64,000 nt of DNA from Cellulomonas fimi (GTDB lineage Bacteria > Actinomycetota > Actinomycetes > Actinomycetales > Cellulomonadaceae): positions 40,375 through 104,374 of the forward strand of contig NZ_JAPESW010000011.1 of assembly GCF_028527925.1 (NCBI RefSeq). The letters are read 5' to 3'. Below are positions 42,952-55,123 of this stretch, one piece after another (within the stretch, counting starts at the first letter, position 1; the number at the start of each line of letters is the position of its first letter). Made by a program: the position numbers and the translations under genes. The notes under the pieces are model-generated. The model did no database searches. It was not told the DNA's origin and was given only the letters and a program-made list of their open reading frames with translations.

Positions 42952-44175
42952 TCAGCCGAGGACGTCGCGGTAGACGGCGAGCGTGCGCTCGCCGATCGCC
43001 TCCCACGAGAAGTGGTCCTCGACGCGCGTGCGGGCGGCGCGGCCCCAGGCGGCGGCGCGGTCGGGGTCCTGGACGAGCGCGGTGAGCGCGTCCGCGAGGT
43101 CGCCGACGAACCGGTCGGGGTCCACGGGCGTGCCGGTGCCGTCCTGGACCTGGTCGATCGGCACGAGCGTGCCGGTGACGCCGTCGACGATGACCTCGGG
43201 GATGCCGCCGGTGGCGGTGCCGACGACCGGCAGGCCGACGGCCATCGCCTCGAGGTTGACGATGCCGAGCGGCTCGTAGACCGACGGGCACACGAACACC
43301 GTGCCGTGGGCCAGGATCGCGACCACGTCGGCACGCGGGAGCATCCGGTCGATCCAGACGACGCCCGAGCGCTTCTCCCGCAGCTGCGCGACGAGCCCCT
43401 CGACCTCGGCGGCGATCTGCGGCGTGTCGGGCGCGCCCGCGCACAGCACGAGCTGCACGTCGGCGGGCAGCCGCTCGGCGGCGCGCAGGAAGTACGGCAG
43501 GCCCTTCTGGCGCGTGATCCGCCCGACGAACACGACGGCCGGTCGCGTCGGGTCGATGCCCAGCGCCCGCACGGTGGCCTCGGCACGCTCGGCGTCCTCG
43601 CCGGTCGGGCGGCGCCAGCCGTCGAGGTCGATGCCGTTGTGGACGACGTGCACGCGCGACGGGTCGACGGTCGGGTAGGACCGCAGGATGTCCTCCCGCA
43701 TGCCGCCGGACACCGCGATCACCGCGGCCGCGGCCTCGTACGCCGTGCGCTCGGCCCACGAGGAGATCGCGTACCCGCCGCCGAGCTGCTCCGCCTTCCA
43801 GGGCCGCAGCGGCTCGAGGCTGTGCGCGGTGACGACGTGCGGGACGCCGTGCAGCAGCGACGCGAGGTGCCCCGCGAGGTTGGCGTACCACGTGTGCGAG
43901 TGCACGAGCGAGCTCGCGACGCCGTCGTCGCCGACCCGCCCGACCGCGTCCGCCATCTCGAGGTCGACGCCGAGGGTCTGGAGCGCGGCGTTCGCGTCCT
44001 CCAGGCCCCCGGGGACGGTGTACCCCTGGACACCCGTCTCGTCACGCGGTCCGTCGAAGGCGTGCACGCGCACGTCGATCTTGTCGCGCAGCACGCGGGT
44101 GAGCCCCGCGACGTGGACCCCGGCACCGCCGTAGACGTGCGGCGGGTACTCGCGGGTCAGCAGGTCGACACGCAC
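42952..44175 (-). CDS. glgA: Glycogen synthase, GT4 type
   Basis: A 407-residue GT-B glycosyltransferase. The N-terminal donor-independent half begins LLTREYPPHVYGGAGVHV, and the C-terminal half carries FVGRITRQKGL and the nucleotide-sugar motif CPSVYEPLGIVNLEAMA with its E-x7-E pattern. This matches the short actinobacterial GlgA/GlgM branch, which makes alpha-1,4-glucan or maltose-1-phosphate from ADP-glucose. It is divergent from glgC, whose product supplies ADP-glucose. I start at the GTG at 44175, with GGAGG 5 nt upstream; the frame extends one further GTG. Which of the two reactions predominates is not decidable here. Confidence 0.93.
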   Translation of the reverse strand: MRVDLLTREYPPHVYGGAGVHVAGLTRVLRDKIDVRVHAFDGPRDETGVQGYTVPGGLEDANAALQTLGVDLEMADAVGRVGDDGVASSLVHSHTWYANLAGHLASLLHGVPHVVTAHSLEPLRPWKAEQLGGGYAISSWAERTAYEAAAAVIAVSGGMREDILRSYPTVDPSRVHVVHNGIDLDGWRRPTGEDAERAEATVRALGIDPTRPAVVFVGRITRQKGLPYFLRAAERLPADVQLVLCAGAPDTPQIAAEVEGLVAQLREKRSGVVWIDRMLPRADVVAILAHGTVFVCPSVYEPLGIVNLEAMAVGLPVVGTATGGIPEVIVDGVTGTLVPIDQVQDGTGTPVDPDRFVGDLADALTALVQDPDRAAAWGRAARTRVEDHFSWEAIGERTLAVYRDVLG

Positions 44176-44237
44176 CGGGACCTCCACTGTCGGGTCCGGT
44201 CGGCGACCGGCTCTCTTCGCGACACGCTAGCGCGTGA

Positions 44238-47413
<3,176 letters not shown>

Positions 47414-47453
47414 CGAGCGGCGGCCACGACGACGCCGGCCCCCGACTGCTGCG

Positions 47454-47972
47454 TCAGCCCGGCAGGCCGAGGCGCTCGAGCGTCGCGCCCGCCGGCGCGA
47501 GGTCCGACCACGCGCCGGTGAACCCGAGGACCGACCAGCTCGCGGTGGGTACGCCGACCTGCACGCGCGCGAGCGCGGCGGTGTCCGAGCCGGGGCCCGC
47601 GAGGGTCGCGGCCGCGCGGCTCATGGTCGGCTCGTGCCCGACGACGAGCACCGTGGCGACGTCGTCGCGCACGGCGCGCACGACGTCGAGCAGCGTCGAG
47701 ACACCCGCGTCGTACACCTCGTCGCGCAGCTCGAGCGCGGGGTCGGCGCCGAGCGTGCCCCGCACGAGGTCCCACGTCTGCCGCGTGCGCAGGGCGGTCG
47801 AGCAGAGCACGAGGTCCGGGACGAGCCCGGCGGCCGCGAGCTGCGCGCCGACCTGGCCGGACTGCTTGCGACCCACGAGCGACAGCGGCCGCTGGTGGTC
47901 CGGGAGACCCTCGGGGTGCTCGGCCTTGGCGTGCCGGAGCAGGAGCAGTCGGTGGGTGGAGTCGGACGTCAC
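47454..47972 (-). CDS. sixA: SixA-type histidine phosphatase
   Basis: A 172-residue phosphoglycerate-mutase-superfamily protein. The catalytic RHAKAEH motif lies near residues 14-20, the second His is in VLVVGHEPTMS, and CSTALRTRQTW carries the conserved Arg. SixA proteins dephosphorylate phosphohistidine in signalling or PTS proteins. The GTG start is given by the conserved N-terminus; no clear ribosome-binding site precedes it. It lies downstream of fabI on the same strand with a 15-bp gap, so it may be the last gene of a fabG-fabI-sixA operon. Confidence 0.88.
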   Translation of the reverse strand: MTSDSTHRLLLLRHAKAEHPEGLPDHQRPLSLVGRKQSGQVGAQLAAAGLVPDLVLCSTALRTRQTWDLVRGTLGADPALELRDEVYDAGVSTLLDVVRAVRDDVATVLVVGHEPTMSRAAATLAGPGSDTAALARVQVGVPTASWSVLGFTGAWSDLAPAGATLERLGLPG

Positions 47973-47987
47973 CGGCTCAGCGTCCCA

Positions 47988-48758
47988 TCACAGGCCCATC
48001 GCGTGCACGCCGCCGTCGACGTGCACGATCTCGCCGGTCGTGGCCGGGAACCAGTCGGACAGGAGCGCGGCGACGGCGCGGGCGGTGGGCTCGGGGTCGG
48101 AGACGTCCCAGCCGAGCGGCGCGCGGTCGGGCCAGCCGCCCTCCATGGCCTCGAAGCCGGGGATCGACTTCGCGGCGGTGGTGCGGATCGGACCGGCCGA
48201 CACCAGGTTGACGCGCACGCCGTGCGGGCCGAGGTCGCGCGCGAGGTAGCGGGCGGTCGACTCGAACGCGGCCTTGGCGACGCCCATCCAGTCGTACACC
48301 GGCCAGGCGTAGCGCGCGTCGAACGTGAGCCCGACGACGGCCGAGCCGCGGGTCAGCAGCGGCTGGGCCGCGACGGCGAGCGACTTGAGCGAGTAGGCGC
48401 TGACGTGCAGCGCGGTCGCGACGTCGTCCCACTCGCCCGCGAGGAAGTTGCCGCCCATGACGGACTGCGGCGCGAAGCCGATGGAGTGCACGACGCCGTC
48501 GAGGCTGTCGAGCCCGGCCTCGCGCACGCGGTCCGCGAGCGCGTCGAGGTCCTCCTGCGACGTCGCGTCGAGCTGCAGCACCTGCGCCTCGACGGGCAGG
48601 CGGCGGGCGATGGCCTGGGTCAGCCGGAACTGCCGGCCGAAGGAGGTGAGCACGACCTGCGCGCCCTGCTCCTGCGCGAGGCGCGCGACGTGGAACGCGA
48701 TCGAGCCGTCGGTGAGGACACCGGTGACGAGGAGCTTCTTGCCGTCGAGCAGACCCAT
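47988..48758 (-). CDS. fabI: Enoyl-ACP reductase
   Basis: A 256-residue enoyl-acyl carrier protein reductase of the FabI/InhA type. The N-terminal MGLLDGKKLLVTGVLTDGSIA nucleotide loop, SIGFAP near the middle and the catalytic Tyr-x6-Lys in YDWMGVAK are diagnostic. It reduces trans-2-enoyl-ACP with NADH in fatty acid elongation; proteins of this family are the targets of triclosan and isoniazid. It lies 47 bp after fabG, the same pairing as mabA-inhA of mycobacteria. Confidence 0.96.
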   Translation of the reverse strand: MGLLDGKKLLVTGVLTDGSIAFHVARLAQEQGAQVVLTSFGRQFRLTQAIARRLPVEAQVLQLDATSQEDLDALADRVREAGLDSLDGVVHSIGFAPQSVMGGNFLAGEWDDVATALHVSAYSLKSLAVAAQPLLTRGSAVVGLTFDARYAWPVYDWMGVAKAAFESTARYLARDLGPHGVRVNLVSAGPIRTTAAKSIPGFEAMEGGWPDRAPLGWDVSDPEPTARAVAALLSDWFPATTGEIVHVDGGVHAMGL

Positions 48759-48805
48759 GGGAGTTCCGTCCTGTTGCAGTGCGTGGGGAAAGGTCGTGGG
48801 AGGGG

Positions 48806-49558
48806 TCAGTGACCCATGCCGAGGCCGCCGTCGACGGGGATCACCGCGCCGGAGATGTAGCCGGCGGCGTCGGAGGCGACGAACTCGACGGCCGCGGCGA
48901 CCTCCTCGGGCTGCGCGAAGCGCCCGGCGGGGATCGACGCGAGGTAGGCCTTCTGGCGGTCCTCGGGCAGCGCGCGCGTCATGTCGGTGTCGATGAAGCC
49001 GGGCGCGACGACGTTCGCGGTGATGCCGCGCCCGCCGAGCTCGCGCGTGATGGACCGTGCCATGCCGACGAGCGCGGACTTCGAGGCCGAGTAGTTCACC
49101 TGGCCGGGTCCGCCGTACAGGCCGACGACCGACGAGATGAGCACGATGCGCCCGCGACGCAGCCGGATCATGCCCTTGGACGCCCGGCGCACGACGCGGA
49201 ACGCACCCGTGAGGTTGACGTCGAGGACGTCCGTGAACTCCTCGTCGGTCATGCGCAGCAGCAGCTGGTCGCGGGTCACGCCCGCGTTGGCGACGACGAC
49301 CTCGACCGGGCCGTGAGCGGCCTCGATCTCCGTGAACGCCACGTCGACCGCGGCGGTGTCGCGCACGTCGGCCACGGCACCCAGCACGCCGTCGGGCAGG
49401 TCGCCCGAGCGGTAGATCGTCGCGACCTTGTCGCCGGCGGCCACGAAGCGCTCCGCGATGGAGCGGCCGATGCCCCGGTTCGCGCCGGTCACGAGGACGC
49501 TGCGCGGGCGGTGCTCGGGTCGCGTGGGCGGCGTGGCGTTGTCGGAAGTCTCAGGCAC
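48806..49558 (-). CDS. fabG: 3-oxoacyl-ACP reductase
   Basis: A 250-residue SDR with cofactor motif GANRGIGRS, NAGVTRDQLLLRM, catalytic Ser in ISSVVGLYG and Tyr-x3-Lys in NYSASKSA. It reduces beta-ketoacyl-ACP with NADPH, the step before the FabI reaction. The GTG start at 49558 has TAGCGT 8 nt upstream. It is divergent from the DUF3099 gene over 134 bp and is the first gene of a fabG-fabI unit. Confidence 0.95.
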   Translation of the reverse strand: MPETSDNATPPTRPEHRPRSVLVTGANRGIGRSIAERFVAAGDKVATIYRSGDLPDGVLGAVADVRDTAAVDVAFTEIEAAHGPVEVVVANAGVTRDQLLLRMTDEEFTDVLDVNLTGAFRVVRRASKGMIRLRRGRIVLISSVVGLYGGPGQVNYSASKSALVGMARSITRELGGRGITANVVAPGFIDTDMTRALPEDRQKAYLASIPAGRFAQPEEVAAAVEFVASDAAGYISGAVIPVDGGLGMGH

Positions 49559-49566
49559 GGAACCCG

Positions 49567-49572
49567 ACGCTA
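49567..49572 (-). promoter_or_regulatory. -10-like hexamer upstream of fabG
   Basis: TAGCGT on the minus strand, 8 nt before the fabG GTG start. Confidence 0.4.
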
Positions 49573-49680
49573 TCCGACGTCCACGGCACGTCGAGGTTCC
49601 GGCCCGGCACAGGAACACCCCGGCATGTTGTGGGATCCGGACAACGGCGGCCCCCGGCGGTCGGTGCCCGCCGACCGGAC

Positions 49681-49686
49681 TACCAT
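49681..49686 (+). promoter_or_regulatory. -10-like hexamer of a leaderless promoter
   Basis: TACCAT, 6 nt before the GTG start of the DUF3099 gene. Confidence 0.45.
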
Positions 49687-49692
49687 CAGGTG

Positions 49693-50040
49693 GTGAGCAG
49701 GAGGACACCCAGAGCTCGCCGGGCGCCGGAGGACGACGTCCAGCGCATCACGTCCGCACCCGAGCCGCTGGCCGACGACATGGCCCGCCGGCAGCGTCGC
49801 TATCTCGCCCAGATGGGCGTCCGCATGGTGTGCTTCGCCGCCGCGTTCTTCACGTGGGGCCACCTGCCCGTCGTCGTCCCGATCCTTCTCCTGGTCGCGG
49901 CCGTCGTGCTCCCCTACGTCGCCGTCCTGTTCGCGAACGCGGGCCGCGAGCGCCGCGACACCGACGACGCGTCGTTCATGCAGTACCGCGAGATCGGGCC
50001 CGGCTCGGGTCCGCACCACCAGGTCGGGGGCGGCTCGTGA
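49693..50040 (+). CDS. DUF3099 membrane protein
   Basis: A 115-residue protein. The N-terminal pattern ITSAPEPLADDMARRQRRYLAQM followed by two membrane helices (about residues 44-62 and 66-84) is the DUF3099 signature. It is restricted to actinobacteria and of unknown function. Its stop overlaps the GTG of the small Cys/His gene, which in turn overlaps the SURF1 gene, so three proteins are made from one coupled unit. That context suggests a link to cytochrome oxidase assembly, but this is inference. Confidence 0.85.
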   Translation: MSRRTPRARRAPEDDVQRITSAPEPLADDMARRQRRYLAQMGVRMVCFAAAFFTWGHLPVVVPILLLVAAVVLPYVAVLFANAGRERRDTDDASFMQYREIGPGSGPHHQVGGGS

Positions 50041-50279
50041 GCCTGCTGGGCGGCGTGCCCGACGCGGTCGACGAGCTCGTGTGCTCCGCGCGTGGCTGCC
50101 GCGCCGACGCCGCGTGGGGCCTGCTGTGGAACAACCCGAAGCTGCACACGCCCGAGCGGCGCAAGGTGTGGCTCGCGTGCGACGAGCACCGCGAGCACCT
50201 GTCGCAGTACCTCGACGTGCGCGGCTTCCTGCGCGACGTCGTCCCCGCCGGCGACCTGGACCGGGTGGCGCCGTCGTGA
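50037..50279 (+). CDS. Small Cys/His protein between DUF3099 and SURF1
   Basis: An 80-residue protein with Cys16-x4-Cys21 and Cys48-x2-His51-x2-His54. The spacing could bind one metal ion, possibly zinc or copper. The remainder is NNPKLHTPERRKVWLACDEH, a pattern I recognise in small actinobacterial hypotheticals without an assigned role. Both ends overlap neighbouring genes by 4 nt (GTGA), which ties its synthesis to SURF1. A metal-handling role in oxidase assembly is an attractive but unproven reading. Confidence 0.8.
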   Translation: MSLLGGVPDAVDELVCSARGCRADAAWGLLWNNPKLHTPERRKVWLACDEHREHLSQYLDVRGFLRDVVPAGDLDRVAPS

Positions 50280-51313
50280 GTGCGGCCGCTCGCCGGGCCG
50301 TCGGGATCGTGTGCGTCGGGATCGTGCTCGCGACCGCGTGCGTGTTCCTGGGCCGGTGGCAGTGGAACCGGCACGTGTGGCGCGACGCGGCGATCGCGGT
50401 CGTCGAGACGAACTACGCCGCCGAGCCGGTGCCGCTGGACGGCGTGCTCGCCTCGACGGACGAGGTGCTGGGCGAGGCCGACGAGTGGCGCACGGTCGAC
50501 GTCGTCGGGCGGTACGACGCCGACGCGACCGTCCTGCTGCGCAACCGCCCGGTCGACGGCCACCCGGCGTACCACGTGCTGGTCCCGTTCGTCGTGCAGG
50601 ACGCCTCCGCGGGGACGGCCGACGACCCGACCGGCGCCGGCGGGGTCCTCGTCGTCGACCGCGGCTGGGTCCCGACCGGCGAGGACGCGAGTGCCGCGGT
50701 CGACGTGCCCGCTCCCCCGGCCGGGACGGTCACGCTCACCGCGCGGCTGCGGCTCGACGAGCGCGAGACGACCCGCACGGCCCCGCCCGGACAGGTCCAG
50801 GCCGTCGCGTCGTCCCAGGTCCTCGCCGCGGGCGGCCTCGACGCGGTCCCGTACGCGGCGTACGCGCAGCGCCTGGCCGAGGACCCCGCACCCGCCGAGG
50901 TGCCCGGAACGCTGCCCCCGCCGAGCACCGACCCGGGGTCGCACCTGTCGTACGCGTTCCAGTGGTGGGCGTTCGCTCTGCTGATCCTCGGCGGCTCGGT
51001 GTTCGTCGCCCGCCGCGAGGCGGCGCTGCTGAGCGGGGTGGCGACCACCGGGCACCCGCGGTCCGACGACCGGGCGGCCGCGACGCCCTCGACGCCGGAC
51101 GGGTCCGGGTCGGGCGTCGCCGGCGGCCCGTCCGACCCGCCCGGGGCACGACCCGTCCGCACCGGTGCCGCAGCGGCTGACCGCACCCCCGCCCGGCCGG
51201 CTCCCCGCCGCCGCGGCGGTCGCGCGGAGGACGAGGAGGACGCGCTGATCGACGCGCAGCTCGCCGCGCGCGGCCGGAGCGACCAGGACGGGTCGGTCAG
51301 GCCAGGGCGATGA
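50276..51313 (+). CDS. SURF1-family cytochrome oxidase assembly protein
   Basis: A 345-residue SURF1-type protein with an N-terminal membrane helix (about residues 8-28), RWQWNRHVWRDAA just after it, and the DEWRTVDVVGRYDADATVLLRNRP block. The conserved PAYHVLVPF and VLVVDRGWVP motifs are followed by the second helix (about 225-243). SURF1 helps insert heme a into cytochrome oxidase subunit I. A Pro/Arg-rich cytoplasmic tail of about 100 residues is unusual for the family. The 3' end overlaps the convergent ABC-F gene by 17 nt. Confidence 0.93.
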   Translation: MSAAARRAVGIVCVGIVLATACVFLGRWQWNRHVWRDAAIAVVETNYAAEPVPLDGVLASTDEVLGEADEWRTVDVVGRYDADATVLLRNRPVDGHPAYHVLVPFVVQDASAGTADDPTGAGGVLVVDRGWVPTGEDASAAVDVPAPPAGTVTLTARLRLDERETTRTAPPGQVQAVASSQVLAAGGLDAVPYAAYAQRLAEDPAPAEVPGTLPPPSTDPGSHLSYAFQWWAFALLILGGSVFVARREAALLSGVATTGHPRSDDRAAATPSTPDGSGSGVAGGPSDPPGARPVRTGAAAADRTPARPAPRRRGGRAEDEEDALIDAQLAARGRSDQDGSVRPGR

Positions 51314-52895
51314 GGTCCAGGTAGTCCGGACCCCACAGGTCCTCGGCACCGTCCGGCAGCAGCAGCACACGCTCGGGGTCGAGCGCGGCCACGGCGCCCT
51401 CGTCGTGCGAGACCAGGACGACCGCGCCCTTGTACGTGCGCAGCGCCGCGAGGATCTCCTCGCGCGACGCCGGGTCCAGGTTGTTGGTGGGCTCGTCGAG
51501 CAGCAGCACGTTCGCCGACGACACGACGAGCGTCGCGAGCGCCAGACGCGTCTTCTCCCCACCCGACAGGACGCGCGCCGGCTTGTCGGCGTCGTCGCCC
51601 GAGAAGAGGAACGAGCCGAGCACCGAGCGGACCTGCGTGTCGGTGAGGTCCGGCGCCGCGGTGCGGAGGTTCTCGACGACCGTGCGGTCGAGGTCGAGCG
51701 TCTCGTGCTCCTGCGCGTAGTACCCGAGCTTGAGCCCGTGCCCGGGCTTCACCTCGCCCGTGTCCGACTGCTCGATGCCGCCGAGGATGCGCAGCAGCGT
51801 CGTCTTGCCGGCGCCGTTGAGGCCCAGGACCACGACCTTCGAGCCGCGGTCGATCGCGAGGTCGACGTCGGTGAACACCTCGAGCGACCCGTACGACTTC
51901 GACAGCCCCTCGGCGGTGATCGGCGTGCGGCCGCACGGCGCCGGGTCCGGGAACCGCAGGCGTGCGACCTTGTCCTGGGCGCGCACCTCCTCGAGCCCCG
52001 ACAGCATGCGCTCGGCGCGGCGCGCCATGTTCTGCGCGGCGACGGCCTTGGTGGCCTTGGCGCGCATCTTGTCCGCCTGCGCGAGCAGGACCGACGCCTT
52101 CTTCTCGGCGTTCGCGCGCTCGCGACGGCGGCGCTTCTCGTCCGTCTCGCGCTGCTGCAGGTACGCGTCCCAGCCGAGGTTGTACTGGTCGAGCTGGGAC
52201 CGGTTCGCGTCCAGGTGGAACACCTTGTTGACGGTCGCGCGCAGCAGCTCGACGTCGTGCGAGATGACGACGAAGCCGCCCGAGTACTGCTTGAGGTAGT
52301 CACGCAGCCACGTGATCGAGTCGGCGTCGAGGTGGTTCGTCGGCTCGTCGAGCAGGAGGGTGTCGACGCCCGAGAACAGGATCCGCGCGAGCTCGACGCG
52401 GCGGCGCTGACCACCGGACAGCGTGCCCATCGGCTGGCCGAGCACGCGCTCGTCGAGGCCGAGGTTCGACGTGATGCGGTGCGCCTCGCTCTCGGCGGCG
52501 TACCCGCCGGCCGCGGTGAAGCGCGCCTCGAGCCGCGCGTACCGGGCCATCGCCGTCTCGCGCACGTCGTCGTCCGCGGCCGCCATCGCGCCCTCCGTGA
52601 CGCGCATCGCGCTGACGATCTCGTCGAGGCCGCGCGCCGAGAGCACGCGGTCCATCGCGAGCTGCGCGAGGTCGCCGTGGCTCGGGTCCTGCGGCAGGTA
52701 GCCGATGTCTCCCGAGCGGGAGATCGTGCCGCCCGTCGGCTGGGTCTCCCCCGACAGCGTGCGGGTGAGGGTCGTCTTGCCGGCGCCGTTGCGGCCGACG
52801 AGACCGATGCGGTCGCCCGAGGCGATGCGGAAGGTCGTCGGCTCGAGCAGCACACGGGCGCCGACGCGCAGCTCGACGGCCTGGGCGGTGATCAC
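51297..52895 (-). CDS. ABC-F family ATPase
   Basis: A 532-residue soluble protein with two ABC domains and no membrane segment. The first has Walker A GRNGAGKTT and signature LSGGQRRRVELARIL; the second has GLNGAGKTT and LSGGEKTRLALATLV. Between them is a charged P-tRNA-interaction linker (ETDEKRRRRERANAEKK). ABC-F proteins act on the ribosome as translation factors or in antibiotic resistance. It resembles Rv1473-type proteins of mycobacteria rather than EttA. The start has GGAGG shortly upstream, and TAGAAT some 60 nt further could be its -10. Confidence 0.93.
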   Translation of the reverse strand: MITAQAVELRVGARVLLEPTTFRIASGDRIGLVGRNGAGKTTLTRTLSGETQPTGGTISRSGDIGYLPQDPSHGDLAQLAMDRVLSARGLDEIVSAMRVTEGAMAAADDDVRETAMARYARLEARFTAAGGYAAESEAHRITSNLGLDERVLGQPMGTLSGGQRRRVELARILFSGVDTLLLDEPTNHLDADSITWLRDYLKQYSGGFVVISHDVELLRATVNKVFHLDANRSQLDQYNLGWDAYLQQRETDEKRRRRERANAEKKASVLLAQADKMRAKATKAVAAQNMARRAERMLSGLEEVRAQDKVARLRFPDPAPCGRTPITAEGLSKSYGSLEVFTDVDLAIDRGSKVVVLGLNGAGKTTLLRILGGIEQSDTGEVKPGHGLKLGYYAQEHETLDLDRTVVENLRTAAPDLTDTQVRSVLGSFLFSGDDADKPARVLSGGEKTRLALATLVVSSANVLLLDEPTNNLDPASREEILAALRTYKGAVVLVSHDEGAVAALDPERVLLLPDGAEDLWGPDYLDLIALA

Positions 52896-53028
52896 GTGGT
52901 GGTTTCCTCCGAGAAAAGCGTCCCGGCGTTGGCCACGGACGCGAAGGACCCCGATTCTACCTAGCCGCTAGCGTGACGGTCCGCGCTGATTTCCGACGCC
53001 ACGCCGCCACGAGGCCCCTGGGGGACCC

Positions 53029-53667
53029 ATGACCGACGCGCCCGAGAAGCACCTGTCGACCGACTCCGCCGCCGCGGCGGCCGTCCATCCCGCACCCGTC
53101 GTGCGCTCGAGCGTCGCGACCGACGTCGCGCTGGTCTCGACCTTCGCGGCGTTCATCGCGGTGTGCGCGATCCTCCCCGGCATCCCGACGCCGTCCGGCG
53201 TGCCGATCACGCTGCAGACGTTCGGCGTCGTGCTCGCCGGCCTCGTGCTCGGCTGGCGGCGTGGTGCGCTCGCCGTCCTCCTGTACCTCGCGGTCGGCCT
53301 CGCGGGCGTGCCCGTCTTCGCCGACGGCACCGGCGGCCTCGTCGTGCTGACCAAGCCGTCCGTCGGCTACCTGCTCGCCTTCCCGTTCGCCGCGGCCGTC
53401 GCGGGGCTGCTCGCCGGACGCGCGCTGCGCCTCACGGGCGCACTCCGCTACCTCGCGCTCGTGGGGGCGGGCCTCGGTGCGAGCTTCCTCACGATCCACC
53501 CGGCGGGCATCGTCGGGCTCATGGCGCGCCTGGGCGCGTCCTTCGGCGAGGCTTTCGCGATCGACGTCGTGTACTGGCCGGGCGACGTCGTGAAGAACCT
53601 GCTCGCCGCCGCGGTCGCGCTCGCGGTGTTCCGCGCGTTCCCCGACCTGCTGCGCTCGCGCCGCTGA
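53029..53667 (+). CDS. bioY: Biotin ECF transporter substrate-specificity protein BioY
   Basis: A 212-residue membrane protein with six hydrophobic segments. The conserved GVPITLQTFGVVLAGLVLG and YLAVGLAGVPVFADGTGG blocks match the BioY S-component that binds biotin. A Ser/Ala-rich cytoplasmic tail precedes the first helix. Start ATG with GGGGGA upstream. It is the first gene of bioY-bioM-bioN, the complete biotin-uptake set. It is divergent from the ABC-F gene over 133 bp; I see no BioQ- or BirA-like site there. Confidence 0.96.
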   Translation: MTDAPEKHLSTDSAAAAAVHPAPVVRSSVATDVALVSTFAAFIAVCAILPGIPTPSGVPITLQTFGVVLAGLVLGWRRGALAVLLYLAVGLAGVPVFADGTGGLVVLTKPSVGYLLAFPFAAAVAGLLAGRALRLTGALRYLALVGAGLGASFLTIHPAGIVGLMARLGASFGEAFAIDVVYWPGDVVKNLLAAAVALAVFRAFPDLLRSRR

Positions 53668-53680
53668 CGGCGGGCACCGC

Positions 53681-54400
53681 GTGATCGAGCTCGACGACGT
53701 CGTCGTCACCGCCTGGAGCCCGGACCCGGCCGGCGGTGCCGACCGCGTCGTCCGGCTGCTCGGGCCGGTGACGCTGCGGCTCGCCGAGCGCCGGATCGCG
53801 GTCATCGGCGCCAACGGCTCGGGCAAGTCGACGCTCGCGCGGCTGCTCAACGGGCTCGTCCTGCCGTCGAGCGGGACGGTACGCGTCGACGGGCTCGACA
53901 CCGCGTCCGACGGTGCCGCCGTCCGGCAGCGCGTGGGGTTCGTGTTCACCGACCCCAACGCGCAGATCGTCCTGCCGACGCCGCTCGAGGACGTCGCGCT
54001 GTCGTTGCGCCGACGGTTCCCCGACAAGGCGGAGCGTCTGGAGGCCGCGCGTGCCGCGCTGCGGCGGTTCGGGCTCGGCGAGCGGGCCGACGTGTCGGTG
54101 CACGCCCTGTCGGGCGGCCAGCGTCAGCTGCTCGCGATCGCCGCAGTCCTCGCCGTCGAGCCCGCCGTGCTCGTGTGCGACGAGCCCACGACGCTGCTCG
54201 ACCTGCGCTGGCGCCGCGTCGTCGACGACCTGCTCGCCGACCTCGACCAGCAGGTCGTCGTCGTCACGCACGACCTCGACGCCGCCCGCCGCGCCGACCG
54301 CGTGCTGGTCGTCGACGACGGGCTCGTCGTGCACGACGGCGACCCGCACGAGTCGGTCGCGCACTACGAGGCGCTCATGGGGCAGGCGGGCGTGCCGTGA
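53681..54400 (+). CDS. bioM: Biotin ECF transporter ATPase BioM
   Basis: A 239-residue ABC ATPase of the energy-coupling-factor type, with Walker A GANGSGKST, the ECF-type Q-loop DPNAQIVLPTPLEDVAL, signature LSGGQRQLLAIAAVL and Walker B LVCDEPTTLLD. It energises biotin uptake with BioN and BioY. It begins at a GTG 13 nt after bioY, and its stop overlaps the bioN start (GTGA). Confidence 0.95.
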   Translation: MIELDDVVVTAWSPDPAGGADRVVRLLGPVTLRLAERRIAVIGANGSGKSTLARLLNGLVLPSSGTVRVDGLDTASDGAAVRQRVGFVFTDPNAQIVLPTPLEDVALSLRRRFPDKAERLEAARAALRRFGLGERADVSVHALSGGQRQLLAIAAVLAVEPAVLVCDEPTTLLDLRWRRVVDDLLADLDQQVVVVTHDLDAARRADRVLVVDDGLVVHDGDPHESVAHYEALMGQAGVP

Positions 54401-55041
54401 CCCGGCGGGAACGCGGCCCGATCCGCCCGCCGTGGGCCGGCCCGCTCGGCCTCTACCACCCGGGCACGACCGTCGTGCACCGCCTGCCCGCGGGCGCCAA
54501 GCTCGCCGGCCTCGCGATGGCCGGCGTCGCGGTGCTGCTGCTCGACGGGCCGCTGCCGGCCGTGGGCGCCCTCGTCGTCGCGGTCGGCGTCCTGCTCGTG
54601 GCCCGCGTCCCCCTGCACCGCGCGACGCGCGGCCTGCTCCCCGTCACCGTCCTCGCACTGGTCGTCGGGCTCTACCAGACGTGGTCGCGGGGATGGCAGG
54701 TCGGTGTCGAGATCGCCGCCGAGCTCCTCGCGCTCGTCGTCCTCGGCACGGTCGTCACCGCGACCACCCGCTCGGACGCGCTGCTCGACGTCCTCGCGCG
54801 CGTGACCCGACCCCTGCGGCACGTGGGCCTGCACCCCGAGACCGCGGTGCTCGCCGTCGGGCTGTTCCTGCGGACGATCCCGGTGCTCGCGCAGTCGTCG
54901 CTCGAGGTCCGCGCGGCCGCACGCGCCCGTGGCCTGGACCGCGACCCGCGCGCCCTCGTCGTCCCCGCGGCGGTGCGGATGGTGGCGCACGCGCGCGCGA
55001 CGGGCGACGCGATCGCCGCCCGCGGCCTCGCCGACGACTGA
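54397..55041 (+). CDS. bioN: Biotin ECF transporter transmembrane protein BioN
   Basis: A 214-residue ECF T-component of the CbiQ/EcfT family, with YHPGTTVVHRLPAGAKLAGL at the N-terminus and five hydrophobic segments. The coupling motifs AAARARGLDRDP (Ala-Arg-Gly type) and DAIAARG bind the ATPases. It links BioM to BioY. It starts at GTG within the bioM stop. The operon probably ends with this gene; no clear hairpin is seen in the following 80 bp. Confidence 0.95.
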   Translation: MTRRERGPIRPPWAGPLGLYHPGTTVVHRLPAGAKLAGLAMAGVAVLLLDGPLPAVGALVVAVGVLLVARVPLHRATRGLLPVTVLALVVGLYQTWSRGWQVGVEIAAELLALVVLGTVVTATTRSDALLDVLARVTRPLRHVGLHPETAVLAVGLFLRTIPVLAQSSLEVRAAARARGLDRDPRALVVPAAVRMVAHARATGDAIAARGLADD

Positions 55042-55110
55042 CACCGCGCGTACGGCGCGCACGAACGGGTGGCGCCGCCGTCCCGACGGGCGGACGTCCG
55101 CACGCGGGGT

Positions 55111-55116
55111 TAAGTT
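55111..55116 (+). promoter_or_regulatory. -10-like hexamer of a leaderless promoter
   Basis: TAAGTT, 7 nt before the GTG start of the metallopeptidase gene, in a locally AT-richer patch. Confidence 0.5.
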
Positions 55117-55123
55117 CCCGTCC

